Assembly: GCA_045587285.1 (NCBI GenBank)
Contig: JAZNBZ010000277.1
Location: 1-7,641 of the forward strand
DNA from: Flemingiibacterium sp045587285
GTDB lineage: Bacteria > Bacillota > Clostridia > Oscillospirales > CAG-272
Reading direction: 5' to 3'
DNA: 7,641 bases
The notes under the pieces are model-generated. The model had not been told where the DNA came from. It did not search any database and saw nothing but the letters and a program-made list of their open reading frames with translations. Shown piece after piece: positions 1-5,320 of this stretch (position 1 is its first letter; every line of letters starts with the position of its first letter). A program made the translations under genes and the position numbers.

Positions 1-98
1 AGCTCCATTCTGCGAAGATCCAGCTTTCCCGTATCGTGTGTAAGCGTATTTGAGCCGATCTTTACGACTATACGCGCTTTATTTTGAAGTATACTCAT
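1..98 (-). CDS. proB: Glutamate 5-kinase, N-terminal fragment (runs off the left edge)
   Basis: Reading leftward from an ATG at 98-96 gives 32 complete codons, starting MSILQNKARIVVKIGS and continuing through NTLTHDTGKLDLRRMEL. This is the N-terminus of glutamate 5-kinase: the RIVVKIGSNTLT stretch is the amino-acid-kinase phosphate-binding strand and glycine loop (residues about 9-20), and the following TGKLDLRRME is typical of clostridial ProB. The enzyme phosphorylates L-glutamate with ATP in the cytosol, the first step of proline synthesis. A modest ribosome binding site (AAGGA at 112-108) lies 9 bases before the start. The gene follows the lipoprotein gene on the same strand after 23 bases with no visible terminator, so it is probably co-transcribed with it. 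proA would be expected further left, outside the window. Only the first tenth or so of the protein is visible, but the match is distinctive. Confidence 0.87.
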   Translation of the reverse strand, partial: MSILQNKARIVVKIGSNTLTHDTGKLDLRRME

Positions 99-121
99 TG
101 TCTTTTATCCTTGTGCCGTCC

Positions 122-748
122 TTATTTTGCCTTGAAGCACGCCATAATGTCTGCCTCTGCATCCTCATTCTCCGCCGTTACGCAAATGGAAACCATACGG
201 TCGCCGATCTTACGCAGGTACATTGCCTGTGCAACGTCTACACCCTCGTAATTGAGCACGTACGCAAATCTCGTGTACTCGCCGCCGGCAAGCTTAACCT
301 TCGTCATATCTGCGTAGGCGGCGGAGATCTCCGTTTGAGTGTCTATCTGTGCCTTGAGCGCCTCAACGTACTCGTCCACTCCGATATCGCCGTCTGCAAG
401 CTTCTCCGTCATAACGATAACGCTGTCACCGGTCGCAGTGTCGGTCGCCATCATCTCATAGGCGGTAGTAACGAGTGCCCAATCAAGATACTCCTCGCCC
501 GTTTCCTCGTCAACGTAGAACATATCCGCACTGAGCTCGAGCAGGGCGCTTATTTCGTCGGACGTCGAGAGATAAAGGTTGCTTGTCGGTATAAACTCAA
601 TAGCAAGCCAATCGCTCGAATATTTATCGTCCTCACATACGCCGGGGGCATATTCGCCCGTTCCGGCGGGAGCGGCAGGCTCGCCGCAGGAGGCAAACGC
701 ACACATAACGACGGTAAGGCAAGCAAGCACGAGAGCAAGTTTTTTCAT
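122..748 (-). CDS. Small secreted lipoprotein of unknown function
   Basis: This 208-residue protein begins with a lipoprotein signal peptide: K2-K3, a hydrophobic core at residues 4-19, and a lipobox FASC with the lipid-modified cysteine at C21. A Pro/Ala/Gly-rich linker follows (22-36), then an acidic globular domain of about 170 residues. It should be anchored to the outer face of the membrane. I chose the ATG at 748-746 because AAGGAG (760-755) stands six bases upstream and the signal peptide starts exactly there; an in-frame ATG at 823 adds 25 residues that do not resemble a signal and has no such site. The C-terminal half, with G-G-E-Y-T-R-F near 155-161 and a YLRKIGDRMVSICV strand pair at 177-190, has the feel of the PsbP/DUF1795-like single-domain lipoproteins common in gut Clostridia, but that is only an impression. 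No catalytic motif is visible. It is the first gene of a unit that continues into proB. Confidence 0.8.
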   Translation of the reverse strand: MKKLALVLACLTVVMCAFASCGEPAAPAGTGEYAPGVCEDDKYSSDWLAIEFIPTSNLYLSTSDEISALLELSADMFYVDEETGEEYLDWALVTTAYEMMATDTATGDSVIVMTEKLADGDIGVDEYVEALKAQIDTQTEISAAYADMTKVKLAGGEYTRFAYVLNYEGVDVAQAMYLRKIGDRMVSICVTAENEDAEADIMACFKAK

Positions 749-754
749 AATTTT

Positions 755-760
755 CTCCTT
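755..760 (-). promoter_or_regulatory. Ribosome binding site fixing the lipoprotein start
   Basis: AAGGAG on the minus strand, six bases before the ATG at 748. It decides between this start and the longer reading frame opening at 823, and it agrees with the position of the signal peptide. Confidence 0.85.
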
Positions 761-806
761 ATTCACCCATATTGAGGGCGTTATTAAAACATTTTCAAAA
801 ATTTTC

Positions 807-825
807 GCCAAGGGACTTTGCAAAA
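807..825 (+). repeat. Degenerate direct repeat, copy 1 (over the plus-strand -35 box)
   Basis: This stretch, which begins GCCAA and contains TTGCAA, matches 888-906 at 14 of 19 positions without gaps, 81 bases apart. In both copies the TTGCAA is the -35 region of a predicted promoter, so the pair could be binding sites for one regulator. The similarity is modest and partly reflects the shared hexamer. Confidence 0.28.
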
Positions 826-845
826 CGGCAATTATGTATTATAAT
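817..845 (+). promoter_or_regulatory. Candidate sigma-A type promoter for the seven-gene plus-strand operon
   Basis: TTTGCA (817-822), a 17-base spacer and TATAAT (840-845) on the plus strand; alternatively TTGCAA (818-823) with a 16-base spacer. Transcription would start near 852, giving a leader of about 119 bases before the ATG at 971. The -10 box lies in a run of A and T (831-852), so a chance match is possible. I found no better candidate closer to the gene: TTGGCA at 910-915 has no -10 box at the right distance. Confidence 0.45.
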
Positions 846-875
846 ATATATTAAGAAACACGTACCGCAGCTTCT

Positions 876-904
876 ATTATACACCGAGCCAAAGTAAATT
901 GCAA
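876..904 (-). promoter_or_regulatory. Sigma-A type promoter for the lipoprotein-proB unit
   Basis: On the minus strand, TTGCAA (904-899) is followed by a 17-base spacer and a perfect TATAAT (881-876). The -35 box matches TTGACA at 4 of 6 positions. Transcription would start near 869, leaving a leader of about 120 bases before the lipoprotein ATG. I saw no riboswitch or T-box feature in that leader. This is the best promoter in the window. Confidence 0.68.
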
Positions 905-906
905 TA
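888..906 (+). repeat. Degenerate direct repeat, copy 2 (over the minus-strand -35 box)
   Basis: Second copy of the element at 807-825. GCCAA and TTGCAA are conserved at the same internal distance (five bases identical at the start, six identical in the hexamer, two of the six between). It overlaps the left arm and centre of the inverted repeat at 888-914. Confidence 0.28.
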
Positions 907-914
907 GGTTTGGC
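888..914. repeat. Inverted repeat over the minus-strand -35 box, possible operator
   Basis: GCCAAA (888-893) and TTTGGC (909-914) are perfect inverted arms separated by 15 bases. The spacer itself contains the palindrome ATTGCAAT (898-905), nearly concentric with the arms. The arms flank the -35 hexamer of the minus-strand promoter (899-904), a placement typical of a repressor operator. In the plus-strand leader RNA the same arms could form a six-pair stem. It could also be chance in a short AT-rich gap. Confidence 0.35.
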
Positions 915-970
915 AAAAATCTTCCCCTTCACACAGCGCAAAAAGCAGACAGAAAGCGAGGGAGCAAACT

Positions 971-3019
971 ATGGATAATATAACCCGACTGCCGGAGCTG
1001 CTTGCTCCCGCAGGCTCACCCGAGGCACTCGACGCCGCTATTGCGGCAGGTGCAGACGCCGTATATTTCGGCGGAGGCGCGTTCAACGCGCGTATGAACG
1101 CTAAAAATTTCGTCGGTGACGCGCTTGCCGACGCTATCAGAAAATGCCGTCTTTACGGCGTAAAAACGAATATTACGCTCAACACGCTCGTCCACGGACG
1201 CGAGATGCAGGACGTGCTCGATTACGTAGATACGCTATACACGCTCGGCGCAGACGCGCTCATCGTCGCCGACCTCGGCGCGGCGAGCCTTATAAAGCGT
1301 TATTTTCCCGATTTGGAGCTTCACGCATCAACCCAAGCGGCAGGTCACAACACCGCCGCGGCGAAGGTGCTTCACGGGCTCGGCTTTTCGCGTATGGTCG
1401 CCGCACGTGAGCTGTCGCGGGCAGACCTTGCAACGCTTTGCAAAAATTCGCCCATTGAAACGGAGACGTTCATTCACGGCGCGATATGCGTGTCGCAGTC
1501 GGGCGGATGCCTTGCAAGCTCGCTAATCGGCGGACGGAGCGGAAATCGCGGCGAGTGTGCACAGCCGTGCAGACTGCCGTACAAGGGCTGTCAGAAAAAT
1601 TGCCGCGAGAGCTATGCCCTGAGCCTCAAGGATATGTGCCTTGCCGAGCACATCCCCGAGATTTTAGAGCTCGGCGTTGCATCGCTCAAAATAGAGGGGC
1701 GTATGAAAAGCCCCGATTACGTCTACGGTGTAACGAGCATCTACCGTCGCCTTCTCGACGAGCATCGCCGTGCTACGTCAACCGAGCTTTCAGAGCTTCG
1801 CGCACTCTTTTCCCGAAGCGGATTTACCGACGGATATTTTAAGGGTAAGCTCGGCGGCGAAATGCTTGGTGTCCGCACCGACGCGGACAAGGCCGACACG
1901 TCGGATAAGACCGCCAAAAGCGTCGATTACGCCGCACTTTTGAAGGAACGCCGACGTCCGATAGATATATCGGCAAAAATTGAAGCAGGTAAGCCGTCCG
2001 AGCTTACCGCATCGGCGCGCGGACACGCCGTGACCGTACTTGGCGCAGTTCCCGACGAGGCAACGAACTGTCCGCTGACGAGCGAGGCGGTGCAGAAAAA
2101 CCTCACCAAGCTCGGAAGCAGCCCGTTCTCGCTCGGCAAACTCGATGTTTCCCTTGACGACGGGCTTATAATGCCCGTATCCGCGCTCAACGCGCTTCGC
2201 CGCAACGCGGTGGACAAGCTTACCGAGAAAATATGTGCGCCTCGCGCGAGCGCCCGCCCGATAGCACTTGACAAGCCCACGGCAAGAAACGCGGAAAGCA
2301 CCGTCAGTGCGCGCTTTACCGCATACGGGCGTATTCCCGAGAACGTCGGCAAATGCGAGATAGTATACCTTCCGCTTGAAAATTTCCGCGCAGGGATGCA
2401 GGACAAGGTAAACGGCGTGATAGTGCCGCCCGTTATCTTCGACTCGCAGACGGACGCCGTTCGCGATATGCTGAAAATCGCCGCAGAGTCGGGCGTAAAG
2501 CACGCGCTCGTGTCAAACCTCGGTCATATCGGGCTTGTGCGCGAATTCGGCATGCAAATACACGGCGATTTCCGCCTCAACGTGTTTAACAGATATACCG
2601 CCGACGTACTGTATGGACTTGGATTTGCCGATATCATCGCCTCTCCCGAGCTTACGCTCCCACAGCTTCGCGACCTCGGTCTGCCTCCGATAATTTACGG
2701 CAAGGTGCCGCTTATGACGCTCGAAAAATGCGTTATCCGCGACCTTTATTCCTGCGATGAGTGCGAAAGGCGCGAATTCCTGCCGCTTCTTGACAGAAAG
2801 GGCGTAAAATTCCCTCTCACGCGCACGTTCGACCACCGAAACACTATGTACAACAGCGTCCCCGTCTTTATGGCGGACAAAGCGGACGAGCTTATAAAAT
2901 ACCGTATAAAGGGCGGACACTACATTTTCACAGATGAACCGCAGGACTATGCCGTCGCGCTTCTTTGCGGAAAGGCAACGAAATCGCCCGATGGCGGAAT
3001 AAGGAGAATTTCAAAATGA
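971..3019 (+). CDS. U32 family 'peptidase' with DUF3656 region; RlhA-like probable RNA hydroxylase
   Basis: The 682-residue protein opens with LPELLAPAGSPEALDAAIAAG, the TIM-barrel start typical of U32 proteins, followed by GADAVYFGG (27-35). The family signature sits at 165-183: E165-T-F, G170-A-I-C173, G178-G-C180, then A-S with Ala where the pattern prefers Leu/Ile/Val/Met. Further cysteines C196 and C200 (GECAQPC) complete a likely four-cysteine iron-sulphur or metal site. Residues about 330-420 look like DUF3656 (KLGSSPFSL, MPVSALNALRR). A C-terminal part (about 440-660) has another cysteine pair, C595 and C598. The length is close to that of E. coli RlhA (about 650). RlhA and TrhP in this family hydroxylate 23S rRNA C2501 and tRNA U34 using prephenate, so an RNA-modifying role is more likely than proteolysis, but the target here cannot be read from sequence. 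GAGGGAG (958-964) lies six bases before the start. Its stop overlaps the dut start (ATGA), suggesting coupled translation. Confidence 0.88.
   Translation: MDNITRLPELLAPAGSPEALDAAIAAGADAVYFGGGAFNARMNAKNFVGDALADAIRKCRLYGVKTNITLNTLVHGREMQDVLDYVDTLYTLGADALIVADLGAASLIKRYFPDLELHASTQAAGHNTAAAKVLHGLGFSRMVAARELSRADLATLCKNSPIETETFIHGAICVSQSGGCLASSLIGGRSGNRGECAQPCRLPYKGCQKNCRESYALSLKDMCLAEHIPEILELGVASLKIEGRMKSPDYVYGVTSIYRRLLDEHRRATSTELSELRALFSRSGFTDGYFKGKLGGEMLGVRTDADKADTSDKTAKSVDYAALLKERRRPIDISAKIEAGKPSELTASARGHAVTVLGAVPDEATNCPLTSEAVQKNLTKLGSSPFSLGKLDVSLDDGLIMPVSALNALRRNAVDKLTEKICAPRASARPIALDKPTARNAESTVSARFTAYGRIPENVGKCEIVYLPLENFRAGMQDKVNGVIVPPVIFDSQTDAVRDMLKIAAESGVKHALVSNLGHIGLVREFGMQIHGDFRLNVFNRYTADVLYGLGFADIIASPELTLPQLRDLGLPPIIYGKVPLMTLEKCVIRDLYSCDECERREFLPLLDRKGVKFPLTRTFDHRNTMYNSVPVFMADKADELIKYRIKGGHYIFTDEPQDYAVALLCGKATKSPDGGIRRISK
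3001..3006 (+). promoter_or_regulatory. Ribosome binding site for dut, inside the end of the U32 gene
   Basis: AAGGAG ends nine bases before the ATG at 3016. It supports that start over the in-frame ATG at 2965, which would add 17 residues and lie deep within the upstream gene. Confidence 0.8.
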
Positions 3020-3465
3020 GCAATATAAACGTAAAAGTAAAGCTTCTTCGCGAGGGGGTAACCCTTCCCGAATACGCAACCGACGGCTCTGCCGCCGTTG
3101 ACCTTCGCTCTGCCGCCGACGGTGACGTAACCGTCGCGCCCGGTCAGCGCGTGCTCGTTCCGACGGGCATCGCTATTGCACCCGAAACGAGCGGCGTCGT
3201 GGCAATTCTCGCCGCAAGAAGCGGTCTTTCGTCAAAGCACGGCATCGCTCTGGCGAACGGGATCGGCGTTATCGACAGCGATTATCGCGGCGAGATATGC
3301 GTGTCGCTCATCAATACGTCCGACGTGCCGTACACGATAACCGTAGGCGAGCGTGTGGCACAGCTTATGTTCACGCCCGTTTTCGCGGCTAACCTCATTC
3401 TCGCAAGCGAGCTTGACGAAACCGAGCGCGGTGCGGGCGGATTCGGCTCTACGGGCAAGAAATAA
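3016..3465 (+). CDS. dut: dUTP diphosphatase (dUTPase)
   Basis: This 149-residue protein, close to the 151 of E. coli Dut, shows all five motifs of the trimeric dUTPases: motif 1 at about 21-33 (ATDGSAAVDLRSA), motif 2 RSGL (68-71), motif 3 at 82-98 with the catalytic-site D87 and Y90 (GVIDSDYRGE), motif 4 ERVAQLMF (112-119) and the glycine-rich C-terminal arm RGAGGFGSTG (138-147). It hydrolyses dUTP to dUMP and pyrophosphate, which keeps uracil out of DNA and supplies the thymidylate precursor. It acts in the cytosol as a trimer with Mg2+. Its ATG overlaps the U32 stop by the ATGA arrangement. The DUF4321 gene begins nine bases after its stop. Nothing looks damaged. Confidence 0.97.
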   Translation: MSNINVKVKLLREGVTLPEYATDGSAAVDLRSAADGDVTVAPGQRVLVPTGIAIAPETSGVVAILAARSGLSSKHGIALANGIGVIDSDYRGEICVSLINTSDVPYTITVGERVAQLMFTPVFAANLILASELDETERGAGGFGSTGKK

Positions 3466-3474
3466 GGAGGGCGT

Positions 3475-3729
3475 ATGAGAAAGCATAAATTATTCAATTT
3501 GTTTTTGGTGCTTATCGGCGTAGTGGTAGGCACGTTCGTTGCCGGGATCTGCAAGGACGTGAGCTTTCTTTCGTGGCTCACGTACGGTATGAGCTTCGGT
3601 ATGACCTCTCCCCTCGTGCTCGACCTTGGCGTGATACAGCTAACGTTCGCCGCAAGCATCAACATAACGCTGTCCGTCGTGATCTTCGTCATACTTTCAC
3701 TCATCATCGGGAGGGCTATCACGAAATGA
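3475..3729 (+). CDS. DUF4321 family small membrane protein
   Basis: This 84-residue protein has two hydrophobic stretches, residues about 7-26 and 59-80, separated by a loop with SFGMTSPLVLDLGVIQLTF (about 40-58). That central G-x-x-x-P-L-x-L-D-L-x-x-x-x-L-T-F pattern is what I recognise as DUF4321, a family of unknown function that usually sits just before maf and the mre genes in Clostridia, as it does here. It is probably an integral membrane protein of two segments. The ribosome binding site AAGGAGG (3464-3470) is a near-perfect match but only four bases from the ATG, and it overlaps the dut stop codon. Its own stop overlaps the maf start by ATGA. Position next to mreB suggests an envelope or morphogenesis role, but that is guilt by association. 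Confidence 0.8.
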   Translation: MRKHKLFNLFLVLIGVVVGTFVAGICKDVSFLSWLTYGMSFGMTSPLVLDLGVIQLTFAASINITLSVVIFVILSLIIGRAITK

Positions 3730-4337
3730 CGCCTAAGTTTATTTTAGCATCAAATTCGCCGCGCCGACACGAGCTTCTTTCGATGATCGGTATGGATTTT
3801 GAGGTGATCGTTTCCGACTGCGATGAAAGCTCGGTCGGCGCGCTCTCGCCCGACGAGCTCGTTCGCGAGCTTGCGCTTTTAAAGGCAAGGGCAGTCGCCG
3901 ACACGCTTGGCGCGGCGCACGACTGTATCGTTATCGGCGCAGACACGGTAGTGTGCGACGGCGAGCGTATTTTAGGCAAGCCGCAGAGCGAAGCCGATGC
4001 AAGGGCAACCGTTTTGTCGCTTTCGGGACGCGAGCACTCGGTATGGACGGGCGTAGCGCTCGTTAAGGGCGATAAATGCGTCACCGACGCGGTAGAAACG
4101 AAGGTCGTTTTCGGCGATATAAGCGAGGCGGAGGCGGATTTTTACGTATCCACCAAGGAGCCGATGGACAAGGCAGGCTCGTATGCGGTACAGGGCATCG
4201 GCGGATTTTTCGTAAAAGAGCTTCACGGCGACTACTACAACGTGGTCGGTCTGCCCATAGCAAGACTTCGCGAGCTTCTCGAAAAAGAGTTCGGACTCGT
4301 TTCAAGCGAATACGTCGGAAAACCGAGGAGGCAATAA
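3726..4337 (+). CDS. maf: Maf family nucleoside triphosphate pyrophosphatase (dTTP/UTP type)
   Basis: The 203-residue protein begins MTPKFILASNSPRRHELL, the Maf signature with the phosphate-binding SNSPRR. GADTVV (about 81-86), LGKP (93-96), LSGREHSVWTGVAL (about 107-120) and the block DKAGSYAVQG (about 155-164) follow, then NVVGLP. The AGSYAVQG form is that of the YhdE/Maf subgroup, which hydrolyses dTTP, UTP and modified pyrimidine triphosphates to monophosphates, rather than that of the YceF (m7GTP) subgroup. The protein is cytosolic; Maf has also been linked to septum arrest in Bacillus. It is slightly longer than usual because of a charged tail after about residue 188. An in-frame ATG at 3573 would add 51 residues lying in the DUF4321 gene; I rejected it because the family starts at 3726, where GGGAGG (3709-3714) lies 11 bases upstream and the ATGA overlap couples it to DUF4321. 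Its stop shares one base with the mreB start. Confidence 0.94.
   Translation: MTPKFILASNSPRRHELLSMIGMDFEVIVSDCDESSVGALSPDELVRELALLKARAVADTLGAAHDCIVIGADTVVCDGERILGKPQSEADARATVLSLSGREHSVWTGVALVKGDKCVTDAVETKVVFGDISEAEADFYVSTKEPMDKAGSYAVQGIGGFFVKELHGDYYNVVGLPIARLRELLEKEFGLVSSEYVGKPRRQ
4325..4331 (+). promoter_or_regulatory. Ribosome binding site for the mreB-like gene, inside the end of maf
   Basis: GAGGAGG ends five bases before the ATG at 4337. It fixes the start against a much longer in-frame opening from 4076, whose extra 87 residues are an Arg-rich shadow of maf. Confidence 0.85.
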
Positions 4338-5305
4338 TGGCAGTATATCTTGGCGTGGACTTCGGTACGCGCACGGTTGAAATATATCAAAAGGATAAGG
4401 GTATCGTCCTTCGCGAGCCCAATATAGCCGCCGTAGATGCAAACGGCACGGTTATTGCGGTCGGCTCCGAGGCGTCTCTTATTCGCGCAAGAGCGCCCGG
4501 CACGGTTACCATACGCCGTCCGATAGTAAACGGAGAAATAATAGACTTCAATCTGACGGCAGAGATCCTTGACCGCTATCTTGAAATAGTCGTCCCAAAG
4601 CAGAAAAAGCATATTCTTTGCGCCGTCAAATACGCTTTTGGCACGCAGAGCCGCGAGTATCTGACTCGCGCGCTCGGCGATTGCCGTACGGGAAAGGTCG
4701 CGCTCGTGGACGCTGCCCTTGCGGCGCATAAGGGAAGCGGCGTCAGCACGCCCGAGAGCGACGCGGACGCCTATTGCGGTAACATAATTTGCGACGTCGG
4801 CGCAGGCTCGACTGAGGCAGCGTACATACGCGGCGGCGAAATTCTGCGCGTTGAGTCTCTGCCCCTCGCAGGTGAGGCAACGGATACGGCTATCGTCAAC
4901 TACGCAGCGAGAAGATACGGACTCGCGATATCACCCGCGGCGGCGCGTGAAGCAAAGCACAATCTTTCACTTCGCGGCAATCGTTCCGACGTCACGCTGT
5001 CGGGCCTTGACAAAACGACGGGTATGCCAAAGCGCAGAACCGTCAGCGCGGCAGAGCTTATACCCGTATGCACGCACCAGACGGAAAACGTTGCAATCGC
5101 ACTTTCCAAGCTCCTCGCAAATCTTCCGCAGCACGGCACGAGCAAGTCAACGGCAGAGAGCATCGTTTTAAGCGGAGGCGGAGCACTGTTCGACGGAATC
5201 GGCGAATATATCAGCGAAAAGCTCGGGCGAACGGTTACCATCGCGGACGAGCCGCTCGACTGCGTGGCAAACGGTCTCGGGCGTATGCTCGACAACTACA
5301 AATAA
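4337..5305 (+). CDS. Divergent MreB-like actin-family protein
   Basis: The 322-residue protein, a little shorter than usual MreB (about 335-345), has the actin-fold landmarks in order: phosphate-1 loop GVDFGTRTVEIY (6-17), EPNIAAV (27-33), RRPIVNGEIIDF (60-71, canonical RPMxxGVIADF), phosphate-2 loop CDVGAGSTEAAYI (152-164, canonical DIGGGTTEVAVI), SGLDKTTGMPK (222-232), adenosine loop LSGGGALFDGI (278-288) and ADEPLDCVANGLG (303-315). MreB polymerises with ATP under the membrane and guides wall synthesis. Two departures stand out. The IEEPMAAAIG stretch, whose second Glu is linked to ATP hydrolysis, reads VDAALAAHKG (124-133), so that Glu is Ala126. The loop that carries hydrophobic membrane-insertion residues is shortened to VPKQKKHIL (86-94) and is basic. 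It may be a slow or non-hydrolysing paralogue, so I give no symbol. It starts on the last base of maf (TAATG); mreC and mreD do not follow. Assignment to the family is firm, function less so. Confidence 0.87.
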   Translation: MAVYLGVDFGTRTVEIYQKDKGIVLREPNIAAVDANGTVIAVGSEASLIRARAPGTVTIRRPIVNGEIIDFNLTAEILDRYLEIVVPKQKKHILCAVKYAFGTQSREYLTRALGDCRTGKVALVDAALAAHKGSGVSTPESDADAYCGNIICDVGAGSTEAAYIRGGEILRVESLPLAGEATDTAIVNYAARRYGLAISPAAAREAKHNLSLRGNRSDVTLSGLDKTTGMPKRRTVSAAELIPVCTHQTENVAIALSKLLANLPQHGTSKSTAESIVLSGGGALFDGIGEYISEKLGRTVTIADEPLDCVANGLGRMLDNYK

Positions 5306-5320
5306 AATTCGGAGGTCCAA

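Noticed and set aside
50..775. Plus-strand open frame of 241 codons opposite the lipoprotein gene
   Set aside because: It is antisense to a gene with a signal peptide and ribosome binding site, is rich in Cys, His and Leu runs without any domain, and has no ribosome binding site of its own.
838..843. A second minus-strand -10 box (TATAAT) closer to the lipoprotein
   Set aside because: No -35-like hexamer stands 16-18 bases upstream on that strand (the site reads GGTACG); the match arises from the AT-rich run.
749..869. Riboswitch or T-box in the leader of the lipoprotein-proB unit
   Set aside because: I found no conserved T-box sequence, no stable stem series and no terminator hairpin in the roughly 120-base leader.
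888..920. Transcription terminator from the GCCAAA/TTTGGC hairpin
   Set aside because: The stem has only six pairs with a 15-base loop and is followed by A-rich, not T-rich, sequence on the plus strand; on the minus strand it lies upstream of the start point.
1790..2503. Minus-strand open frame of 237 codons inside the U32 gene
   Set aside because: The overlapped plus-strand frame has clear DUF3656 similarity; the antisense product is low-complexity Arg/Ala/Tyr sequence caused by codon bias.
3573..3725. N-terminal extension of Maf by 51 residues
   Set aside because: It overlaps the DUF4321 gene, and the Maf signature starts exactly at the ATG at 3726.
4076..4336. N-terminal extension of the mreB-like protein by 87 residues
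   Set aside because: The extension is Arg-rich out-of-frame maf sequence; the actin fold begins right at the ATG at 4337, which has GAGGAGG five bases upstream.
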